Shown here: piece after piece, positions 36,672 to 44,882 of the stretch | How the letters are laid out: the number at the start of each line of letters is the position of its first letter | Position numbering within the stretch: position 1 is the stretch's first letter | NCBI GenBank assembly: GCA_003153295.1 | Contig: PLXY01000011.1 | Location: 211,818 to 275,817 of the forward strand | Length of the DNA stretch: 64,000 bases | Direction of reading: 5' to 3' | Source of the DNA: Parachlamydiales bacterium | GTDB lineage: Bacteria > Chlamydiota > Chlamydiia > Chlamydiales > Rhabdochlamydiaceae | Made by a program: the position numbers and the translations under genes | Notes under the pieces: model-generated | Database searches by the model: none | Told to the model about the DNA's origin: nothing | Seen by the model: only the letters and a program-made list of their open reading frames with translations

Positions 36672-37736
36672 ATGATTACAACCATCATTACCACTTATCA
36701 ACGTCCTTTGTTATTGAAGCGCGCTATAAATAGCGTTCTCAAACAATCACACGGCCAGTTTCAAATATGCGTTTATGACAATGCTTCTACGGATGAAACT
36801 GAAGCTCTCATGCTGGAGTTTATAAAAAAAGATAAGCGCATTAAATACCATCGTCATAAGAAAAACATAGGGATGATGGCGAATTACGAATTCGCTCTAA
36901 GCAAAATAAATACCCCCTATTTTCACCTCTTGTCGGATGATGACTACTTATTTCCTGATTTTTATCAAACTGCATTAAAAGGGTTTCAGGATTTTCCGGA
37001 TGCTGCCTTTTCAGCATGCAGCGTGCTGCAAATGAATGAAAGGGGTGAGTTTTGCGCAGATCCTTTCTTATTCTGGAAAAAAGACGGCTATTTTGCTTCG
37101 CAACAGGGCTTATTTGAAATGCTGGAAAAACGAGGAAAATTCCCCGTTCCTACAGGAATTCTCTTTCAAAATGAGTTTGTTAAAAACATTAAACCTCTAT
37201 TTAATAATGATAATCAGCTTCACTGGGATCCAGATTATCTCATTCAAATTGCAGCATCCTATCCAATTGTAATTAGCAAAAAATATTGTGCTGCATATTT
37301 AGTTCATTCTAATTCTTTTGCTTATTCTATTTATGCGAATTTGCTACAAAACATTCATAATGTAGAAATTTATTTAAAATCTACACATGCAGTAATGAAC
37401 AGAATTAAAACAAACAAATCTTTGACATTTTTTAATAAAATAAAAACGAAAAGACTGTTTAAACAATATGTTGTTCAAGATCTCGTTTCCTTTGTTAAAA
37501 CCTATATTTCTGTTAGTTCTTATGGAGGAGCACATTTTTCCTGTAAGAAATTTTTTAAATATTTTGGGTTTTCATTCACTGTAATCTTCTTTCATATGTT
37601 AGCTGCTATATCAAAAGGTTATTCTGTTATCCTGAATTATTTCTTGCGCCATGAACCTCAAGTTTTATCTCCTCTTGATGCAACCGAATTAAAAAAATTT
37701 CATAATTATGGGCAGAAATTGTTTAATGATCATTAA
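36672..37736 (+). CDS. Glycosyltransferase family 2, paralogue group A
   Basis: This 354-aa GT2 has TTIITTYQRPLLLKRAINSVL, DNASTDETEALM, KNIGMMANYEFALS and YFHLLSDDDYLFPDFY. It shares the longest similarity with the protein at 38735, including GMMANY. The C-terminal third has a hydrophobic stretch (FTVIFFHMLAAI) that may dock it to the membrane. AT-rich. It starts a run of four co-directional GT2 genes. Confidence 0.9.
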   Translation: MITTIITTYQRPLLLKRAINSVLKQSHGQFQICVYDNASTDETEALMLEFIKKDKRIKYHRHKKNIGMMANYEFALSKINTPYFHLLSDDDYLFPDFYQTALKGFQDFPDAAFSACSVLQMNERGEFCADPFLFWKKDGYFASQQGLFEMLEKRGKFPVPTGILFQNEFVKNIKPLFNNDNQLHWDPDYLIQIAASYPIVISKKYCAAYLVHSNSFAYSIYANLLQNIHNVEIYLKSTHAVMNRIKTNKSLTFFNKIKTKRLFKQYVVQDLVSFVKTYISVSSYGGAHFSCKKFFKYFGFSFTVIFFHMLAAISKGYSVILNYFLRHEPQVLSPLDATELKKFHNYGQKLFNDH

Positions 37737-37772
37737 ATCACTGGATTTTGAATTATTTAAGGAGCAGGATCA

Positions 37773-38729
37773 TTGGATATTTCTGCAGTAGTCCCTCTTT
37801 ATAATGGGAAGAAATATCTTCCAGAGGCCATCAAGAGCATTATCAACCAAACCCTACAACCCCTTGAACTCATTCTTGTCGATGATGGTTCTTCAGATAA
37901 TTGGATAGAAGAAATTCGAGACATTAAGGCGAATTTTCCAATCCATATTCTAACCCAGAAAAATTCTGGACAATCAGCCGCCAGGAACCGTGGAATTCAA
38001 GCCGCTAAAGGTCATTTTATTGCTCTGTTAGACCAAGATGATATTTGGTACCCCCGCCATTTAGAAGAATTATCCAAACCATTTAAAGAAATAAACCATG
38101 GTAGACTAGGCTGGACTTATAGCAATCTCGATCAAACCAATGAATCGGGACATATCACTAAGAACGGATTGTTAAATTTTTGCTCCTTCCAACACCCTCA
38201 ATCAAATGTTAAAGAAATGATCGGAACCGATATGTACATTCTTCCTTCGGCTTCGCTCATTCGTAAAACAGCGCTTACTTCAGTTGGATTATTCGATGAG
38301 AGACTTTCTGGATATGAAGATGATGATCTTTTTTTACGATTATATACTGCAGGTTGGGATCGCGTATATCTGCCTCAATCCTTATCACAATGGAGAATCC
38401 ATTCAGATAACTCCGGAAGTTCTACAGGATTTAAAAGTAGAAGAATCTATGCTAAGAAAATTGTCGAGAATTTCCCATCTAATTCTGTAAATTTTTGCAG
38501 TTCAGAAATCATAGGGCAAAGATTTTTTAAGATAACATTTATGTTTTATCGTATTGCAAACCACCTTAATGATTATAATAAATGCAAATGGTTATATGAA
38601 GATTTGAAAATGTATTTGAAATTAACAAAAAATTCATTAAGGAAATGGAAATACTTGCTTTTTCTTTTAAAATATCCTCGATTAGTAAATAAATTAGTTT
38701 CTATGCGCCAGAAAATTAAAGGAACTTAA
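37773..38729 (+). CDS. Glycosyltransferase family 2, distinct type, TTG start
   Basis: This 318-aa GT2 has SAVVPLYNGKKYLPEAIKSI, LVDDGSSDNW, KNSGQSAARNRGIQAAKG and IALLDQDDIWYP, the common rhamnosyl/galactosyl-transferase-like layout and unlike the two local paralogue groups. GYEDDDLFLRLY is the usual ED catalytic-base region. The start is TTG at 37773, supported by AAGGAG nine bases upstream. Five bases separate it from the next gene, so both are likely in one transcript. Confidence 0.9.
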   Translation: MDISAVVPLYNGKKYLPEAIKSIINQTLQPLELILVDDGSSDNWIEEIRDIKANFPIHILTQKNSGQSAARNRGIQAAKGHFIALLDQDDIWYPRHLEELSKPFKEINHGRLGWTYSNLDQTNESGHITKNGLLNFCSFQHPQSNVKEMIGTDMYILPSASLIRKTALTSVGLFDERLSGYEDDDLFLRLYTAGWDRVYLPQSLSQWRIHSDNSGSSTGFKSRRIYAKKIVENFPSNSVNFCSSEIIGQRFFKITFMFYRIANHLNDYNKCKWLYEDLKMYLKLTKNSLRKWKYLLFLLKYPRLVNKLVSMRQKIKGT

Positions 38730-38734
38730 TTTTT

Positions 38735-39691
38735 ATGGAACATAAGATTACCATTATTATTCCAACTTTTCGCCGTCCGGCATTGCTTAAAAAAGCTGTT
38801 AATAGCGTCCTCTCCCAAACATATCCTCATTTTGAAGTTTGTGTCTACGATAATGCTTCTTGTGACGAAACTGAAGAAATTATGAGCGAATTTACACGTT
38901 TGGATTCTCGTGTTAAATATCACTGCCATTTGCAAAATATTGGAATGATGGCAAATTATGCGTATGGGTTTTCCAAAATAAACACCCCTTTTTTCTCTTT
39001 TCTATCTGATGATGACCATCTTTCTCCGTGGTTCTTTGAGACCGCTCTTGAAGATTTTGAAAGATTTCCTGACGCCGCTTTTACTATTTGCAAAGTTTTA
39101 GCTGTGAACCAAAACGAGGAAATTGTTCTAGACTCGCTTTGCTTATGGGATAAAAAAGGGTATTTTGAGGTACCCAATGGCTTTCTTGAACTGATGACCC
39201 CCAGTTTAAAAACCCCTTTGCCAACCTGCACTCTTTTTAATAGGAAAATTATTAAGAATTTCTCTCCCGACTGGAATGATGAAATACAACACTTATGGGA
39301 TCACGATTATTTCTTGCAACTCTCTTCAAGATTTCCCTATGTTATCAATGAAAAAGCCTGCGGTTTTTTCCTAGCACACGATGGGGGATTCTCATCCGGT
39401 TTTTTTGCCAGATTACAACAAGCGCCAGAACAGGTAGAAATTTATGTGAAAGCCTTTCGCCGGTTGATCCAACGAATTATGAAAAACCCTTATTTAACCC
39501 AACCCATCAAAGAAAAAGCCGCTAAGCTGTTAGCCAAATCATGCAAAGAGCTTGTTCAACACTATGCTGAAATCTCCATTGAAGATATATTCACGGAGAC
39601 TGCCTCAACAACTCCCTTACGAAATTTTTTCAACAAATACTTTCAGTCTCTAAAAAACCATTTAAAACAAATTAAGACTGAAGTAAAATAA
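38735..39691 (+). CDS. Glycosyltransferase family 2, paralogue group A
   Basis: This 318-aa GT2 has IIIPTFRRPALLKKAVNSVL, DNASCDETEEIM, NIGMMANYAYGFSKINTPFF and FLSDDDHLSPWFFETAL. It is very similar to the protein at 36672 in the first 130 residues, which suggests local duplication. Residue differences cluster in the acceptor-binding C-terminal half, as expected if the copies now add different sugars. Confidence 0.9.
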   Translation: MEHKITIIIPTFRRPALLKKAVNSVLSQTYPHFEVCVYDNASCDETEEIMSEFTRLDSRVKYHCHLQNIGMMANYAYGFSKINTPFFSFLSDDDHLSPWFFETALEDFERFPDAAFTICKVLAVNQNEEIVLDSLCLWDKKGYFEVPNGFLELMTPSLKTPLPTCTLFNRKIIKNFSPDWNDEIQHLWDHDYFLQLSSRFPYVINEKACGFFLAHDGGFSSGFFARLQQAPEQVEIYVKAFRRLIQRIMKNPYLTQPIKEKAAKLLAKSCKELVQHYAEISIEDIFTETASTTPLRNFFNKYFQSLKNHLKQIKTEVK

Positions 39692-39704
39692 CAAAGAAAT
39701 ACAT

Positions 39705-40898
39705 ATGAAATTTTCAGTATTAATCCCCACCCGAAACCGTTTAGAGTACCTTCGATTTGCAGTTGCTTCTGTCTTGAAACAGGATTATCAGAATTGGGAA
39801 CTTATTATATCAGATAATTTTTCAGAAGAAGACATCAAAGGGTATGTAAATTCTTTAAATGACCCTCGAATTAAGTACTTCCGCACCTCATCTTTTGTCA
39901 CAGTGACAGACAATTGGAATAATGCTCTTGAAAATAGTACGGGTGATTATGTCATTATGTTAGGAGATGATGATTGTCTATTAAATAACTACTTTACAAC
40001 CTGTCTACAATTATTAGAAACAAACGCACTTCCTGATGTTCTCTATTCTAGCGCTTATAATTATGTGTACCCTAAAGTTCTTCAAGGAGCTCCTAATGGG
40101 TATCTTATAACTTGGGAAAATGCCTCTTTTCTATCAGGAAAAACATCCCCTTATATCTTAAATAAAGACGAAACATTTGAACTTGTTAAAAAGACTTTAA
40201 ATTTTAATGTGATGTTCAACTTTAACGTGCAATTTTCTTTAGTCAGTCGGTCTTTAATAGAAAAAATGAAGAAATATGGACCCTTTTATCAATCACCTTA
40301 TCCTGATTATTATGCAACGACTGCAATCATGCTCAAGGCTGATCGTGTTTTAGCTGTTCCAGATCGCTTAGTCGTAGTAGGAATAACTCCTAAATCTTTT
40401 GGTTATTATTATTTTAATAATCTTGAAAAAGTGGGCGTGGAAATGTTAAATAATGTTCCACAAGCCGACTTGTTTAGCAAAATGGAAAAAATTCTTCTCC
40501 CTGGCACCAATTTAAATTCTTCTTGGCTTTATGCAATGGAAACGATACAAATCAACTTTGGCAAAGAATATAAATTAAAAACAAATTATAAAAAATATAG
40601 ATTTTTACAAGTTTTATACGTTTATAAGAGATATGCATGTTGTGAAGGTTTAAAATTACAAGATATCATGAAAGTAATAAAAAAATTATGGTGGTGGGAA
40701 AAATTAGTTTATTTTATTCCATTTCATATTATTGCAAGTATCATTCGATTTCATCCAAATAAGACCTTTGGAAAGTCATGGGCTGCTGGTAAATTATATG
40801 CATTTTCTCACCCTTCGCATGGAGTTCCCACCGTTCATAAAATGCAATTCTCGAATATTTTAGAGGTGTTCGAGCAAGATCCACGTTTATCGGGGTAA
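39705..40898 (+). CDS. Glycosyltransferase family 2, paralogue group B
   Basis: This 397-aa GT2 has FSVLIPTRNRLEYLRFAVAS, SEEDIKGYVNSLNDPRIKYF and GDYVIMLGDDDCLLNNYF, nearly the same architecture as the protein at 33324, down to the C-terminal ILEVFEQ. The two B-type genes flank the exporter and the A-type genes. It is AT-rich and the last gene of the plus-strand run. Confidence 0.9.
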   Translation: MKFSVLIPTRNRLEYLRFAVASVLKQDYQNWELIISDNFSEEDIKGYVNSLNDPRIKYFRTSSFVTVTDNWNNALENSTGDYVIMLGDDDCLLNNYFTTCLQLLETNALPDVLYSSAYNYVYPKVLQGAPNGYLITWENASFLSGKTSPYILNKDETFELVKKTLNFNVMFNFNVQFSLVSRSLIEKMKKYGPFYQSPYPDYYATTAIMLKADRVLAVPDRLVVVGITPKSFGYYYFNNLEKVGVEMLNNVPQADLFSKMEKILLPGTNLNSSWLYAMETIQINFGKEYKLKTNYKKYRFLQVLYVYKRYACCEGLKLQDIMKVIKKLWWWEKLVYFIPFHIIASIIRFHPNKTFGKSWAAGKLYAFSHPSHGVPTVHKMQFSNILEVFEQDPRLSG

Positions 40899-40933
40899 AG
40901 AATCCCAATCCAATAGATCAGCCTTAGTGTATC

Positions 40934-41707
40934 TTATTTGATTGCAGTGATTAACATAAAAGGTCCATTAACTGAATCCCCATCCTGCAATACATTTACT
41001 TGGGTATAGTTGAACTCTCGAAGAGCCGTCAGAATCCCTTCTTTATTCATCCAATTGCTGTGTTGCGCGGTACCTCCGCAATACACATTTGTTTCAAAAT
41101 CAACACCATATTCTTGACGATGGTAGTTATATGAGACGTCTTGAAATTCGAACTTTGAAATTTTTTTAAAACTGGAAATTTTGTTCCGTGATGCATCAAC
41201 CTCACAAAAGTAGTGGGTCCAAATCAGGAGCTTGTCGATTTTCTGCGACAGCAACCAAAGTAGCTCAACAGGATTTGTCATATGATAGAGAATACCACTT
41301 GCTATGCATATATCAAAATGCTCTGAAGTAGTCTTTAAAAATTCAACTACATCTCCACATAAAAAACGGACTCGCTGCATCCCGAGAATTTCTTTAGCCA
41401 CCAAACATTTTAGATATAATATGGAATTTGCCTCGATGGATACAACGGACTGTGCGCCCATTTTCTCTAATACATAGGCTTGACCCCCCTCGAGAGGTCC
41501 TAGATCGAGGAATTTTTTTCCTTCAATCGGACCCAAGAATTTTGTGCTTTCAGGGATACGAGAGTCATCGAACAATGGAATATGGCCCGCCTTATATTGT
41601 GAATATTCACCTGGAAAGCTAGAAAGCCAAGTACCTTTGAAAATGTCTAACGCTGTTTGTGGCGTTGGATTTTTCAGTATTAATCGATCTTCGATTTTAA
41701 AATCCAT
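40934..41707 (-). CDS. Class I SAM-dependent methyltransferase, cytoplasmic
   Basis: This 257-aa methyltransferase has KKFLDLGPLEGGQAYVLEKMG for SAM binding near residue 65, VRFLCGDVVEFL and DICIASGILYHMTNPVELL. Unlike the neighbouring methyltransferases it has no signal peptide. The target is unknown; relatives occur in polysaccharide clusters, so methylation of a sugar or of a chain end is plausible. It is convergent with the GT2 run. Confidence 0.8.
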   Translation of the reverse strand: MDFKIEDRLILKNPTPQTALDIFKGTWLSSFPGEYSQYKAGHIPLFDDSRIPESTKFLGPIEGKKFLDLGPLEGGQAYVLEKMGAQSVVSIEANSILYLKCLVAKEILGMQRVRFLCGDVVEFLKTTSEHFDICIASGILYHMTNPVELLWLLSQKIDKLLIWTHYFCEVDASRNKISSFKKISKFEFQDVSYNYHRQEYGVDFETNVYCGGTAQHSNWMNKEGILTALREFNYTQVNVLQDGDSVNGPFMLITAIK

Positions 41708-41800
41708 GGTTACTCCAATCTATAGAAATTGACTCAATTAAAATATAGAGCTGTTTTTATCAACCTACTTTATAAATTCACTCTTCTAAATAGCGGCCGA

Positions 41801-42949
41801 TTATTTAAATCGCACCACTTCTTCAACGTAACCCTTTCGCATCCAATATAAATGACGCTCAGCTGAAATGATATTTTTGCTTTCATCGATCAATATTCTG
41901 ACTCTATAAGAATTATTTTCGTGATTAATCGAAAGAAATATAGGAGTGCATTTCTCTATTTTCTTCCAATAAGAGCGGGCAATATTTTGGTCCATCTCTG
42001 TAAAACCATCTGTATTGATGATCAGATCATACCGATTATTGCTAGAGAGGAATTCTTCTGGGTTAAGTATTTTTATCCGTTCCTGGGCATTGGGTGCTTG
42101 CTCTCCAGAATAGACGATTTGATCTTCTCCCAAAATGCATCCTAAAAAATATCCGGATGATAGGGCAGTAAAAGGAATGTCAACTATAGTATAGTCTTTT
42201 ATTCCAAGAAGCCTTGCAAAATACGCAGTCCGTCCAAGACCTGCTCCTATTTCTAGAACACGAGGATTTGTAATATTTCCTAACAGCTGTTTAATACGAT
42301 AAGCTTGATAAATAGCTTGAGGTACACGATAGGATACAATTCCATAAGATGTATTGAGTCCGTGTTCACTTGGATAAGGGTTTGGAAATATAATCGGCTT
42401 GCCGAATACTTGCCTTAATTTATCAATAATAGCATCTGCTTTCCAAGGAACTGGAGGAGAAGCAGTATAATTTTCTGGGTTGTCTAAAGGAATAACACCT
42501 ATAGCTTCAGCACAACGGATGAGACCATCTAGACAAGTAGTTGCATGCCCCTGTTGCACGGCAGCGCTTTCAAAAATGGGTAAAATAGAAACCGCTAAAT
42601 TATCAAAACCATAGAATAAATCTGTAGTATGCGGATTACGAAGGATATGGGCTGCTGTATTAAGATTTCCCGACATGAAAACTTTATGAAGTTTTTCATG
42701 ACGTTGATGAAAAAATTCTTTCCACATCGAATTTCCTCGATTTTCAGTTGGGGCCGCCGATCGTTGATAAGCTGCTACTATCCGTTTTACTATAGATACG
42801 TCATTCACCTTTGTCTCGCTGGTTTGGGAAGGAACAGCTTGAAGAGATTCAGGACGCCTAAAAAAATCATCTGCCATGATTCTATTTTTCATAGGAACCG
42901 CGGACACCACCAATATACTTAAGATGAGATGCTTAAAATTGAGATACAT
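41801..42949 (-). CDS. Exported putative sugar O-methyltransferase (paralogue 1)
   Basis: This 382-aa protein starts with a signal peptide (HLILSILVVSAVPMKNRIMA). Its C-terminal half is a class I methyltransferase of the putative sugar O-methyltransferase type, with PRVLEIGAGLGRTAYFARLLG, DYTIVDIPFTALSSGYFLG and YDLIINTDGFTEMD. The ATG at 42949 is chosen because GGAGGG lies seven bases upstream. It is about half identical, by eye, to the head-to-head gene at 43438 and related to the N-terminal domain of the fusion at 17314. The N-terminal 150 residues (YRVPQAIYQAYRIK shared) are specific to this subfamily. Confidence 0.82.
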   Translation of the reverse strand: MYLNFKHLILSILVVSAVPMKNRIMADDFFRRPESLQAVPSQTSETKVNDVSIVKRIVAAYQRSAAPTENRGNSMWKEFFHQRHEKLHKVFMSGNLNTAAHILRNPHTTDLFYGFDNLAVSILPIFESAAVQQGHATTCLDGLIRCAEAIGVIPLDNPENYTASPPVPWKADAIIDKLRQVFGKPIIFPNPYPSEHGLNTSYGIVSYRVPQAIYQAYRIKQLLGNITNPRVLEIGAGLGRTAYFARLLGIKDYTIVDIPFTALSSGYFLGCILGEDQIVYSGEQAPNAQERIKILNPEEFLSSNNRYDLIINTDGFTEMDQNIARSYWKKIEKCTPIFLSINHENNSYRVRILIDESKNIISAERHLYWMRKGYVEEVVRFK

Positions 42950-43047
42950 TTTTAGACCCTCCAAACTGCAAATTTCTTAAAAAGAGATATGCCGAAAGGA
43001 TTGCATATCAAAGGATTTTTATCAGTTGAATTATGCCAATCTGAATT

Positions 43048-43119
43048 CTAAAACCGGTAGGTCAGTTTTTTAAACCAATCCATTTTTTTGAGCAGGAATT
43101 TATTATCTGGAAAATAAGA
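43048..43119 (-). pseudogene. Remnant of autotransporter/OMP 3' end
   Basis: Read on the minus strand, this ends in LTYRF-stop, the same five residues that end the autotransporter at 44883. The 18 bases covering them match at 14 positions. The match continues past the stop: GATAAAAA and AATCCTTTCGGCATATCT occur downstream of both stops in the same order. The frame is closed by a stop about 24 codons upstream, so only the tail of a former paralogue remains. Confidence 0.45.
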
Positions 43120-43316
43120 TCGTTATATTTGATGGCGAGTTCTCCGAGTTCGTTGAGAAAAGTTGAAACGTGTTGTTGGTATTAATCCGCTCTATTTTCA
43201 AATATACTCTTCTCTTCTAGGGGCGGGACCTCTGGGATAGGGGTTCGTTTTGCTTCGAATCAACGTTCACTGCTTTGTTTGCATTTTAAGCAAGCGTGCC
43301 AAATCCATTCCAGAGT

Positions 43317-43328
43317 GGGGGGGGGGGG
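43317..43328 (+). repeat. Poly-G tract, 12 G
   Basis: A run of twelve G lies 109 bp upstream of the ATG at 43438 and just upstream of its presumed promoter. Homopolymers of this length slip during replication, and poly-G tracts are known phase-variation sites in chlamydial pmp genes. Being outside the coding region, this one could alter promoter strength rather than reading frame. Confidence 0.9.
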
Positions 43329-43437
43329 ATTCAAAAAAAATCATTTAATTTGTACAATCATTGCATTAATTTTTTATTGCGAAGAGCAGATCCAGCTCAG
43401 GGTAATTTGATTTTCATCCATTGAAGAGGGTTTGTTT

Positions 43438-44610
43438 ATGAAGAAGTTTAGTGATTGTGCAGTATCGTTGGTTGTATTCAACTTTTTGATGTTTTCAACA
43501 CTAGTGGCAGATATGGGCTTTTTCAGACCAGAGTATCTTTTTGAAGGTGTGGGAACTCATGCTGCTGGAATGCCCCCGAATAGTGAAGAAGATCTTGCGA
43601 TAATAAAACGCATTATAAACGCGTATCAATACACTGCTAGCAAAAAAGAAGATCGAGGAAACTCTATGTGGCAAACAGCCTTTCTTCAGTACCACATCCC
43701 AATACATCATGTCTTTAAAAATGGACAATTGCGGGAGGCAACGACTATCTTACGCAATCCCGTCTCTTCAAATCTATTCTGGGGTTTCGATTTTCCTTCA
43801 GCTTCACAAGTGTCACTCTTTAAAGATTATCCTCAACAAGAAAGAATATCAATAATGCATACTTTCGATTGTCTTGTGTGTCTTGCTGAAGCTATTGGAG
43901 CTACGAGACTTTATAACCCAGAAAGTTGTCCTCCCTCATCCAAAACACAAGTCGATGTCATAATCAAACAGATAGAAGATAAATTGGGGCGAGCACTTTC
44001 TTTCCCGAATATTTTTCAAAATGAGCCTGGACTCTGGACTTGTAGAGGGATTGCTTCATACCGAGCACCTCAAGCTATCTATCAAGCTTGGAAAATTAAA
44101 CAGCTTGTTAAGGATATACCTCACCCACGTATATTGGAAATTGGTGCGGGTCTTGGTCGAACTGCATACTATGCATCTCAGTTGTTTGATATTAAAGATT
44201 ATACAATTATGGACCTTCCATTTACCGCACTATCATCGAGCTATTTTCTCATGCGCACACTTGGCGAAAATCGCGTTGTCCTTTCTGGAGAAGATTCCTC
44301 AAAAGCTAGTGACTGCATAAAAATTATTGCGCCAGATGAGTTTTTAACAAGTTTAGAATCTTATGACCTGATTTTAAATGTGGATTCTCTAACAGAAATG
44401 GATCCAAAAATTGCTCTGAACTACTGGAAAAAAATCCAGGTAAGTACATCTATATTTCTCTCTATCAATCACGAATCTAATCCCTTTACTGTTCAAGAGT
44501 TTATTGATTCCAGCGACCTCGTATTGAGTAATGATCGCACGCCTTTTTGGATGCGTCAGGGTTATGTTGAAGAAATTGTTAGGTTTTATCCCAGCGAAAT
44601 AAAACCCTAG
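43438..44610 (+). CDS. Exported putative sugar O-methyltransferase (paralogue 2)
   Basis: This 390-aa protein has a signal peptide (SLVVFNFLMFSTLVADMG) and the same layout as the divergent paralogue: RAPQAIYQAWKIKQL, PRILEIGAGLGRTAYYASQL, DYTIMDLPFTALSSSYFL and YDLILNVDSLTEMD. The ATG at 43438 has GAAGAGGG seven bases upstream and is preferred to the TTG two codons earlier. Both copies share the FWMRQGYVEEIVRF or WMRKGYVEEVVRF ending. Sugar target unknown. The upstream 12-G tract suggests variable expression. Confidence 0.82.
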   Translation: MKKFSDCAVSLVVFNFLMFSTLVADMGFFRPEYLFEGVGTHAAGMPPNSEEDLAIIKRIINAYQYTASKKEDRGNSMWQTAFLQYHIPIHHVFKNGQLREATTILRNPVSSNLFWGFDFPSASQVSLFKDYPQQERISIMHTFDCLVCLAEAIGATRLYNPESCPPSSKTQVDVIIKQIEDKLGRALSFPNIFQNEPGLWTCRGIASYRAPQAIYQAWKIKQLVKDIPHPRILEIGAGLGRTAYYASQLFDIKDYTIMDLPFTALSSSYFLMRTLGENRVVLSGEDSSKASDCIKIIAPDEFLTSLESYDLILNVDSLTEMDPKIALNYWKKIQVSTSIFLSINHESNPFTVQEFIDSSDLVLSNDRTPFWMRQGYVEEIVRFYPSEIKP

Positions 44611-44882
44611 TTGGTGGGCCAGAGAAATTAGTATATCAAGGGGAGAGAAATTTTTTTTCTGATGTTACCTTCTTAGATTTGGACCTAAGAATCTCAAGCT
44701 AGGCTTCGAAACATCTTCCACATTGAAATCTAAACCCACTAAAAGACCGAACCGTTAATACTCAGACAAATACTCTCGGGCAATATTTGGCATCCATCAA
44801 CAATCCAGCTTGGCCCTGTGATTGAAAACAGATATGCCGAAAGGATTTTTTTATCATTATATTATGCTAGATAAATTCGGCT

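Larger units (their letters stand above)
42950..43437. other. 488-bp gap between head-to-head methyltransferase genes
   Basis: This gap holds three things: a 3'-end remnant of an outer-membrane protein gene (43048-43119), about 200 bp in which no gene or repeat is evident, and a run of 12 G at 43317-43328. A TTGTAC at about 43349 is a possible -35 for the plus-strand gene, with only a poor -10 match after it. Confidence 0.5.

Noticed and set aside
43120..43316. Protein-like fragments on the minus strand next to the OMP remnant
   Set aside because: Short frames broken by stops, with no recognisable family; too weak to call beyond the shared 3' end.
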